A stretch of 64,000 bases of DNA from the NCBI GenBank assembly GCA_014058105.1, contig JACGCM010001954.1:868001-932000 (forward strand). The letters run 5' to 3'. Made by a program: the position numbers and the translations under genes. The notes beneath the pieces are model-generated. The model was not told the origin of the DNA. It ran no database searches and saw only the letters and a list, made by a program, of their open reading frames with translations. Source of the stretch: Kingdonia uniflora (Eukaryota; Streptophyta; Magnoliopsida; Ranunculales; Circaeasteraceae). Of the stretch, positions 56,351-64,000 are shown in pieces. How positions within the stretch are numbered: the stretch's first letter is position 1; every line of letters starts with the position of its first letter.

Positions 56351-56845
56351 CTTAGCATATCTATACTGGAGGTCATATAACTCCTTAAATGTTTTCTCAG
56401 AATTATGCTTAAATTGCCTTTTCTCAAATTCAGTTTTATTAAGTACCTGTTAAATACGAGCAACAGAATCCCTCATTCTACTCAATGATCTCTCCAGTTT
56501 GAAATTAGTTTTTCTCAATCGCTTTATCTTCTACACAGATTACAAATATCTTGTTATCATACAGACATTCAAAAAGGGCATATTTCAAAGCATTAATCAA
56601 ACTTAAACAGTGTACGACAATACAGAGTATAATCACATCCAAATCAAGCGAGCTCTATAAAGTCAAAATAGAATACCACATAACGCTTTGAGATTCTTGT
56701 TAATTTTTACCTCAGATGGAGGCTCTAATGTTTTCCTAACAGGATGGGTTGGATAAGTATGTTCTGATAAAAGATCCAACATTTTTTTAGCCGATCAGAT
56801 TGGCTCTGTACTTTCTGGTGGAAGCTCTTACATTTTCTCAGTAGA

Positions 56846-57426
56846 TCAGATTGGCTCAGAACTTCCTGGTGGAAGATCCAACATTTTCTCAGGAGAAACA
56901 ACGACATTAACCATCACTTCCTCTGCAACATTTGTAGGAAAAATTATTTTACCATATCTACCAGTCCGGCCTAGCTCCACATTAGCTTCACTCAATCCAA
57001 AATCATAATAAGATTGGATGAAGTGATCTCTTTCTACTAAAAGTACTTTGACTAATTTTGACATAAGGTCATCATGCCTTATAAGCTCTCTATACTTTTC
57101 TGCTTCAAGTTTGTCCCAGCCATCAGACAATATTTCAGTTCCAACTCTTTTATCCTAGCCGCAGCATGAGGATTCGTTCGAGAACTACCCTCTTCCTTAT
57201 GCCATTTTCTCTTTATCGAGCTCTTCTCAGCCTCGGTAAGAGCAACCATACTCACTTCCATTCGCTCCTCCTCATATCTAAAGATAATCTTTGTGATCTT
57301 TTGTTCTGTGGTCGTCACCCCAGTAGCATGGGTACTCTGCCGAGCTAACTTCCCCGACCTCTGAGTAGTCTGTTTGGTGGTCTGAGGTACAGGAGGTGGA
57401 AGACTAAGGACATCATCAACAGTCAA
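56846..57426 (-). pseudogene. Antisense gene, Pro-rich linker and ERDHF block (copy D)
   Basis: 57426-57079 opens MTVDDVLSLPPPVPQTTKQT, then RSGKLARQSTHATGVTTTEQ and IKRKWHKEEGSS, a basic, possibly nuclear targeting, stretch. 57130-56846 gives WDKLEAEKYRELIRHDDLMS, LLVERDHFIQSYYDFGLSEA and NVELGRTGRYGKIIFP. The last block matches 28745-28860 in copy E. Confidence 0.6.
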
Positions 57427-57711
57427 ACAAGCTTTCCCTCAAGCCATAGCTCGTTTCTCGTGAGCCCGTTATACTTTGGGTACCACAAAATCTACCATTT
57501 TATATCTACGGACACCGAGCTCACCAAGTACCTGCTTTAACTCATCCTGATCTCGAGCAGCGTAGTCAAACAGGCTAGTCTTATCAGGCATAGATGAAGG
57601 ATTAAGTTCTGCCAAAATAAGGAATAAAACATTATTCAACAGCTCGAAGACATGTTATTGGCTATTTGAAGATTGGTCAACGTTACTTACTCGGATTATA
57701 ATATTTATGGT

Positions 57712-58283
57712 TCAGTTCGAGCACTGGTTCATCTGGAACCTGCATACAGTTACCCTATACTCACACAAGGTGATCGTTCCATGGTCTACCAGCAGATTCA
57801 AAGTCAATTTTTTTTGCCTAGATGAATCACTATACAGGTAACCACTACATTGACCTTTAACATATTTCCATTTATAAAATTTCAACACATCTTCAGCTTC
57901 GAACTGCTTATCCTTCTCCATTTTTCATTCAATTCCTCACATACCCTTATCATCTCATATACATTCCCATTCAGCTGGGAAGGGAAACACTGTAATACAT
58001 TCATAACCCCTTTTTGAAAGAAGGTCAGGGGAATCCTAAGGCCATGTACGACCTGATTCAAATAAAATGAAAGCCCATCACTCGTGCCTGATTGCCCGAG
58101 GCCATTATAGTATGAGAGATTCACATCTTTACCAATCCCTCTCTCCTTCCTCCACTTCTCCAAGCAATGGACTTGGTAGTGTAACTCTTCTTTCCCCTTT
58201 TCTGGGACATAGGCCCTAAACCAGTGACCTTGATCCTTTTTATAACTTCCCCATTCTCCTTGTAATTTTTTTTTGCATTTCAA
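57712..58283 (-). pseudogene. Antisense gene, transposon-type domain (copy D)
   Basis: 58283-57882 is open for 133 codons: WFRAYVPEKGKEELHYQVHC, then DGLSFYLNQVVHGLRIPLTF, FQKGVMNVLQCFPSQLNGNV and YEMIRVCEELNEKW. The frame shifts to 57921-57712 (FYKWKYVKGQCSGYLYSDSS). The order of a short hydrophobic block with LRIPLTFF, a region of the N-x-x-x-M-I-x-x-C-E-E-L kind, then a W/Y-rich segment resembles the plant domain annotated as putative gypsy type transposon (PF04195), which I recall from extra genes of Tat elements. This is by eye and needs a profile search. The equivalent part is absent from copy E, lost at the copy B junction. Confidence 0.5.
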
Positions 58284-58879
58284 TTTTTTTTACCTACATC
58301 TACTCCCTCCGGATATATGACAAATAATTTATCTTTCTTCTTTCTATCCTTTTTATCTATCACTTTCTCAATTTTACTAGTTTTCCCAACCTCTACAGTC
58401 ATCTCTACACTATCTACAGTTTCTTCCATGGCACTACACTCGTCCCCCTCCCTGAAGATGAGGTTTCTCCTAAACTTAAAGATACAACAAATTTACTAGT
58501 GAGAATACTAGGTTTGGAATGCATACTGGACCTACAGATACATAATTTTTATAATTATTATCTATACATAAAGTAAAAACAACCACGTACCATCTACCTA
58601 GTCAACACGTCTACTTTACAATTTCCCAAAAAATAAAAAAAAATCAATCATTTCAATTTTCCCTCTCCTTCAAGCAAGCATTTTCTTTCTCTATAATCTA
58701 TTTATATAAATAAATTTATGCACAACAGAATTCTATTATCATGCATTCAAAGATCTTAACCCCCTACATTATCAAACCCCTGTACCCATCAACCCAAAAA
58801 GATACACATACAGATTACTAAGTACCAAAAAATCAAACAAACAGAGACGTATGCCACCAACCAGTGCTTGAAGAACAAT

Positions 58880-59160
58880 AATCATCCATTTTACCCAACC
58901 GTCATCCCGGGAATGACTGCTCCCGTCGCTTTTCAATAGGTCTTATATCACCCGATGAACCTTTCTCTCTCAGATCAAACTTAGAACTCAAACGTTTGCT
59001 TTCTTTAGAAATAGGAGTTGCACCACTTTTTTTTCTCTCTACAACTGTTGGTAATTTATAAGTGAGAGATATATGAATTTTTATACTCTCCCCCGATTTT
59101 CGAAACAACGGCTCCTTCTAACGCGCATCAGCCATCCCTACTGTCTTTATAGGCACATCT
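58880..59160 (-). pseudogene. Antisense gene, basic linker (copy D)
   Basis: Minus-strand frame 59108-58902 with KKSGATPISKESKRLSSKFD and IRPIEKRREQSFPG. Low-complexity, Lys/Arg/Ser-rich. It lies between the second conserved exon and the transposon-type domain and is taken as part of the gene by position only. Confidence 0.35.
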
Positions 59161-59520
59161 TTTTAGGTAAAAACATCATCATGACTTCTATGATAACGTC
59201 TACTATCATTACGTCTATCTCTATTATCTACCTTTAACAAATTTACACCTCTTCCTCAGCACAGTATAAGCGACCAATCGCCTTACTTTTATACCCTACC
59301 AATATTGTACAAAATTCTGAAAATAGATTAATATTCAAAATTCAAAGATATCTATATACAATATTAAAATGCTACAGCTGTTCTCCACAATATTCTTACA
59401 CAAATAGTAAAACATAATATTTTATTCTTATTCAATCAGATCGAGGCATAAACTATACCTCATTTATTTGGGTTTTAACGCTTAATACTAAAAGCAGATT
59501 ACTTATTACGAGCTCACACT

Positions 59521-59920
59521 TTGAGCTTACCGAGTTCTCTAGTTATATTAAAAGCAGCCTCGATGGTTTGCCTTCCCACACAGAATAATCTCTTATCTTG
59601 CTGCCCTTGTATCCTCTTCAACAATCTTGTCACACGCGAGCTGTCAAACAATCAGTTCCCAGATAGTGGGACTCAGCAGCGACCTACGAAACACATCATA
59701 CCAGAAAAATGATCATACTCTGCACGCTTACCTTCATCATCTAGTCCAGTCAGATTCAATGGCCATTCTGGTAAAACATTATCATAAGGCAATCGACGAA
59801 TATATCGCTTATGAAGTTCAGCAACCTTGATATGAAATCGACCATCTGCTTCCTGATGAGCTTGCTAAGAACAAATCCTCACCATGGTTAATCATACTAC
59901 CTCCATAGCAAAACTGTCCC
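59521..59920 (-). pseudogene. Second conserved exon of the antisense gene (copy D)
   Basis: Contains DGRFHIKVAELHKRYIR, RLPYDNVLPEWPLNLTGLDD, then after damage RVTRLLKRIQGQQDKRLFC and VGRQTIEAAFNITRELG, ending at a proper donor (G|GTAAGC). At the 5' end GTATCTTCTGCGG corresponds to the acceptor GTATCTTCTGTAG of copy E, here destroyed. Homologous to 22988-23284. Confidence 0.62.
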
Positions 59921-60655
59921 CGCAGAAGATACACGTCATACTAGCCAAGAATTACAACTTTATAGCCACCAGGAAGATCTTTGGAAATTCATATCACCTC
60001 ACTAATTTTGTTGAAGAATATATTTTTAAAAGTTCGTGGAACAGCAAAAAATTAGCATAAGATCCAGAATATTGGGGCAGGTCATTGTTTCCATATTATG
60101 AAGTATCTCCTCAGATTATATACGTACAAATATACAGATGGCAACATACAAAGTCATGTGAGTCCAGCGGTGGCACCAACAGACCATTATTAAATTTATC
60201 CACAGTTCGAGACATTCTTTCATCCAGTTTAAAGATACAGGTTGCAGATAAACCATATATCTTTTTAACAGCCCAGTCATCTTACAAAAATTTTCTACTT
60301 CCCTTCATCACATTTCCGAACTCCTTAAAATTTTCCAATCTCACCTATCACTACCATTTACCACTATACACCCTAAAATTCTTACAACTCAATTTTTCTC
60401 TTCACACCCCATGATCAACTAACACCTATTTTGCAATAGAAAATTATACAAACAAGTTCGATACAAAGAGTCATGAAACCAGAACGAAGATATTTCATTA
60501 AAGTTTGAAAATTTCCCTTAGAGAATACTTCACAGATAACAAAATGTTCCCAGCAAATCCAATATATTACTTTATCGATATACTAATCAGTCCAGACAAT
60601 ATACAAATTACTTTCAACATTACATCAAGTAACAATTAGACATGTCTCTCAGCAG

Positions 60656-61204
60656 TCAACAAGGAAGAAGATGAAAAATTGAAGCAACTTCCAAACCCTG
60701 ATCCCATGCTACAAGGTCCAGGAAACTGTTAGAGCTAAAAATCATAGATAAAATATCCTCTTCATGGCCAAGATCTATGGTCAATGGAAGAAAATGATCT
60801 CCTTCATCATCGTCACCTCCTCTACAATAACCCCCACCTCCCAGTATGGTAGAGATAGACAAAAGGTATTATTTCTTAGAAAGGACACTCACTAGAGGAT
60901 ACGGCGTGACTCCCTCGGATGAACGCCTGCCGCTTCATCTTTAGTTGTAACAGTCTCCTCCACCAGCAACCGAAGCCCATTTTTGGCACTCAGCCTCAAA
61001 CGTCAACAGATAGCGAAACTGCACCATCTGATAATTATCATCCCTCACCTCTATCACTTCTTCATATGACATGCGGTGATAGGTAAGTAACACAAGAATC
61101 AGTGTCGGTAGATGCAGAGGTTGGTATCCAAAGTACCAGATACACAATTCTTCCATTTTTCTACGAATTTGAGACTCCCTAAATTTGTTCCTGGTAGTCA
61201 CCAT
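60656..61204 (-). pseudogene. N-terminal module of the antisense gene (copy D)
   Basis: Starts MVTTRNKFRESQIRRKMEEL at 61204, then CIWYFGYQPLHLPTLILV and YEEVIEVRDDNYQMVQFRYL. A stop closes the frame at 60941; the rest (ISTILGGGGYCRGGDDDEGD, VAWDQGLEVASIFHLL) continues in another frame to 60656 and corresponds to 18410-18700 in copy A. The ATG matches copies A and E exactly in position, which supports it as the natural start. Confidence 0.65.
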
Positions 61205-61290
61205 CCTCTCAAACAGTTACAAGTTTTCCAAATATAGAAACAAGAATAGAAGAGAAGAATATCAGCGATGAAGACTTGGTTCCTCACACT

Positions 61291-61755
61291 TGTAGTGGCG
61301 TGTGTTCCGGAAGGATAATTTTTGCCAATACTATTTATAAGGAAAATATAATAATAGGCTAGACAAACAAGATTTCGCGTGGAAAACTCAATAAAAGCTA
61401 AGAAAAATTACGACCTCTGGGAGGATTTTGATGTAAAATCCAGTATGTTGCCAGTTATTACAAGTTTTGGAGTGATAGTAGGGTTAGAAAGTAAGGATAT
61501 AAGAGTTACAGATCTGAATAATCTATTCTCTGCCTATATTTATAGTAGATACATGCAGTTTACAAAAAGAAAAAAACAATCTCCTATTTCGGGGGGAGTA
61601 GGCAAACTTTACGGATCTCTAACAGCTCTTTCTTGATAAGACATAATGGCTACTTTTGGTAGGTCGAGGACTCATGGTACCTTTTCGTCTGATGTCTATC
61701 TTCGACTATACAATACGGGCATATTCTTGTCGAATCAGGGAAATATGCTATAATA
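61291..61755 (-). repeat. 3' LTR, family 2 (copy F)
   Basis: 465 bp, plus strand TGTAGTGGCGTGTG to TGCTATAATA (terminal CA lost to TA). Homologous to 34524-35004, including TTACGACCTCTGGGAGGATT. Confidence 0.85.
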
Positions 61756-61770
61756 ATCGCCCCATTCTCG
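61756..61770 (-). other. Polypurine tract of copy F
   Basis: Minus strand CGAGAATGGGGCGAT just before the LTR; the deleted element has AGAATGGGGTGAT at the same place. Confidence 0.75.
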
Positions 61771-62851
61771 ACAGAAGTACCTGTAGTCTTGTTGAGAAGA
61801 AGTCATAATTTAAAAAGGTAGCTGATGTATTGGAAAGTCTTCTTGTTGTTATTTCCAAGGTCAGAGTGAAGTGAATCTGGTCATGTCATTCCCGATGAGT
61901 AATTAATGTAGATATTGAACTTGGCAAATTTATGGGAGGTATAAATAGGTGGTTTGGAGAAGGGTTATATGGTGGTGGATTTGAAATGATATTGTCTCAA
62001 GTATGGCGCAGGAAGTTATTTGAGGTTGAAGATGGTAAGCAATCTGTGGTAAAGCTCTGTTCCAAACTGGGTATGTGGTGTCCTTCAATTGAAGTTTTTA
62101 TGGTTTGGAGGGTGGGAGAGTTAGTGACAGAGAATGTTTGCATTTTTAGGATCCGTGTGGTTTAATATACATTGCTAAGGGTAATGAAGTATATCAGATT
62201 GGGGAGGAAGGGTTTATTGTTCGTAGTGAAGATAAGGATGTATTGGTTGGTTGGGCATTAAGGGATCTTGTCGAACGAAAAAGGCTTCTTGTAATTTTCT
62301 GCTACCTTTTATCTGCTGAGGCAACTCATTGTTGAAGTTTTTTGACTTGAGATTCATTTTGTTTCATAGGATATCCTTGCCCCTGCCGCTAGAGATAATG
62401 CCAGATTCTGGTGAAAAGATACAATAATATCAGATCCTGGTGAAAATAAGCACAAAGCAATTAGTCCTTCAAGTCGAATGTAATGATAGTAATGTAGTTT
62501 GATGTAATGTAATTGAAGAAAATAGTTGGCGAATGTAATCTATAATAGTTTTTTTTGAAGAAATGAATTTATTTTTTGACATTTGCTTATGTATTTTTTT
62601 TCTCGTCTAATATATGTATATATATATTTTTGTCAAACTAAAAATTGAGTAAAGCGATTGCTTGGTGATTTAAACAACTCAAACTTTAGATGATTGAGTG
62701 GGTCCATGAACGGATTTCGAGGTTGATTGATTTGATTGTTGGAAATGTAAAGTTACAAGGTAAAATAAATGTTCCTTGTGTTGACTTGGACCGTGGTGGG
62801 CTATAAATATCTATTGTTTTTGGAAAAGTAAAAGTTGTCTATTTTTAAGAA
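61771..62851. other. Leader region of the copy F antisense gene
   Basis: AT-rich sequence between polypurine tract and the first conserved frame, equivalent to about 33450-34510 in the deleted element. The frame at 61932-62165 (FGEGLYGGGFEMILSQVWRR) has no assigned function. TTTTTTTT and (AT)n runs near 62545-62630. Confidence 0.4.
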
Positions 62852-63034
62852 ATGGTAAAGATGAGATCTCAGGTGCGTAACGAAGTGTACAGTCGTGTTC
62901 AAGCGAAGTATTGGGAATTATATAATCGGTACATCGTCTTTCAGAATGCCAATGTTCACTTGGAGGATCCGATGGAACTGAACCATGAAGGTATGAGTGA
63001 GGCAGAGGCAAAGGATATTGAAGAGGATTTCTAG
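62852..63034 (+). pseudogene. N-terminal module of the antisense gene, family 2 (copy F)
   Basis: [40 protein letters not shown] and [20 protein letters not shown], then a stop. The position beside the 3' LTR, the MV-start with basic residues, the aromatic middle and the acidic MS-x-EA/EE segment parallel the family 1 module. A Trp/Pro motif (YWSPLK) lies after the stop. Confidence 0.55.
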
Positions 63035-63274
63035 TTTCGATGCCAATTGTAATATTGGAGTCCTCTAAAATGTGTAAGATATATGAGGACTCGTACGAAG
63101 ATGTAGATTAGGAAAGTAGATGCTGCTGCAGTAAGGAGTTTGTAGTTTAGAGTTGTAGGTGAAGTATATGTAATGGTCAAATTATAGTTGAATTGAAATG
63201 AGAATAGAATTTGATGTCAGAATGCAGATGCCGATATTTTGTTTTTATGAAATTGTTATCGAATAAATTTTAAC

Positions 63275-63600
63275 TTGTTAAAATTATGCAATATAGCAAA
63301 TAGTTGTTCGAAGTATTTGAAGTCGATGGAATTTGAAAATAGATCGGATTTACTGAGATTTTGCCTTAGATATAGGGATTTGAGAATGAATTTAAAATGT
63401 GCGGATGTAGTGAGAGGTTTAAACATGGCAAGGTGTGATCTTGTAGGTGACATTTTGAACTACAAAGAAGACGATGTGCATCGCTTGTATGACAAGATAG
63501 GTTGTGCTTTGTTGGGTATGAATGTGTTAGAAGAAATTCTTTAAGATATGGAAGGATTGGAGCAACAATGTAAGGGTTTGTTACTTTTAAGAAGGCGGAT
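63275..63600 (+). pseudogene. Second block of the family 2 antisense gene (copy F)
   Basis: Frame with YLKSMEFENRSDLLRFCLRY, LNMARCDLVGDILNYKEDDV and HRLYDKIGCALLGMNVLEEI, a stop, then MEGLEQQCKGLLLLRRRIVK. The deleted element has KYKEDDVNRLCDNIGCAL at 32780-32840 (minus), so the block is shared. Function unknown. Confidence 0.5.
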
Positions 63601-63690
63601 AGTCAAAGACTTCAATAAGAGATGAGTAAGGCATTATGTTCAAGCTCTCGAACGGTCACGAAGCGGTGCGATGAACAGTCGCCTGGGGTC

Positions 63691-63698
63691 TATAAATA
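63691..63698 (+). promoter_or_regulatory. TATAAATA box conserved between two family 2 copies
   Basis: TATAAATA sits in GGGGTCTATAAATA and is followed by GGGCGACTGTTCACA. The deleted element has the same arrangement on the minus strand (TATAAATA at 32597-32604, then GGGTGACTGTTCACA). It lies upstream of the 34-codon exon and may be a promoter for it, or only a conserved intron sequence. Confidence 0.35.
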
Positions 63699-63779
63699 GT
63701 TTTGAGGTGGGCGACTGTTCACATTTTATAAGCTCTAAAAAAAAATTCTCAAGTGCGAATTAATTGTTTTTGTCTTTAG

Positions 63780-63880
63780 ATTTGTTAGAAGCAATTGGGA
63801 GGGAGGAGATCTGTGTTCTGATTGTGAGGGCAAAGTGGGCGAAGGAGAGGAATACAGAAGTAGCGCATAAATATGGTTAG
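63780..63880 (+). pseudogene. Conserved 34-codon exon of the family 2 antisense gene (copy F)
   Basis: Preceded by a good acceptor (TTTTTGTCTTTAG). Reads LLEAIGREEICVLIVRAKWA, KERNTEVAHKYG and a stop at 63878-63880. No stop or shift inside. Partner at 32414-32515. Confidence 0.55.
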
Positions 63881-64000
63881 TTTTTTGTGATGTTTTTTGT
63901 TGTTTCGCGATTGAATGGTTTTATAAATCTGTAGAGATAGGTATTGTTAAAGTATTTATAGAATGAATTTGAAGGAGTGTAGGTGGTAGGGAAGATTTAA

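Larger units (their letters stand above)
47041..61290 (+). mobile_element. Copy D: Tat-type gypsy element, 3' LTR not in window
   Basis: Plus-oriented element with 5' LTR (47041-47555), primer site, gag, protease, RT, RNase H, second RNase H-like domain, integrase (ending 53182), minisatellite (53404-53800) and the antisense gene on the minus strand (61204 back to about 54060). It is interrupted at 61290/61291 by the family 2 copy F, so its 3' LTR should lie beyond the window if it exists. This is the most complete version of the family layout here and the only one with all antisense-gene blocks. Coding parts have many stops, mostly explainable as C-to-T changes. Confidence 0.88.
61291..64000 (-). 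mobile_element. Copy F: family 2 element, 3' part (continues past the window)
   Basis: Minus-oriented. 3' LTR at 61291-61755, polypurine tract, then the family 2 3' region with its antisense gene on the plus strand. It is the inverted counterpart of 32414-35004. No gag or pol is reached before the window ends. It interrupts copy D just upstream of that copy's antisense-gene start. Confidence 0.82.

Overview
The window is nuclear DNA from a flowering plant, probably a eudicot. It is AT-rich, carries a spliced RNA polymerase III subunit gene with plant-type introns, and most of the rest is plant LTR retrotransposons (Ty1/copia and Ty3/gypsy of the Tat/Ogre type), LINE remnants, MITE-like elements and a possible Helitron. 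I see no rRNA, no tRNA and no CRISPR array. The species cannot be named from the sequence.

Layout. 1-3.6 kb: gypsy integrase remnant, LINE endonuclease remnant, Helitron-like insertion, and a solo LTR flanked by TATTC. 3.65-9.13 kb, minus strand: eleven in-frame exons of NRPC1, the largest subunit of RNA polymerase III, from the start codon through the catalytic aspartate loop; later exons are not in the window. 9.6-10.3 kb: a MITE-like element. 11.2-16.4 kb, minus strand: a complete but frame-broken copia element with two LTRs and an ACTAT target duplication.

18.4-64 kb is a nest of related Tat-type gypsy elements. Copy A (18.4-19.9 kb, plus) is a 3' end. Copy E (20,664-41,029, minus) has two LTRs and sits in an older copia element (X) whose pieces lie at about 19.95-20.66, 41.04-41.89 and 43.6-43.9 kb. 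Copy E contains an LTR-less fragment of another copy (B, 23.3-28.2 kb, plus) and a deleted element of a second LTR family (32,035-35,004, GATCT target duplication). A LINE 3' half (41.9-43.5 kb) splits copia X again. Copy D (47.0-61.3 kb, plus) has 5' LTR, gag and pol, and is cut by copy F (61.3 kb to the end, minus), which belongs to the second LTR family.

The shared plan of this family is LTR, gag, protease, RT, RNase H, a second RNase H-like domain, integrase, a 44-bp minisatellite, then a long multi-exon gene on the opposite strand whose 5' end lies beside the 3' LTR. That antisense gene has an N-terminal module found in both LTR families, a second conserved exon, a middle region resembling the domain annotated as 'putative gypsy type transposon', long coiled coils, and a conserved C-terminal tail next to the minisatellite. 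Every copy here is broken by stops and frameshifts. The antisense gene and the hairpin-forming inverted copies are the most interesting content. Coordinates of decayed features are read by eye and may be off by tens of bases.
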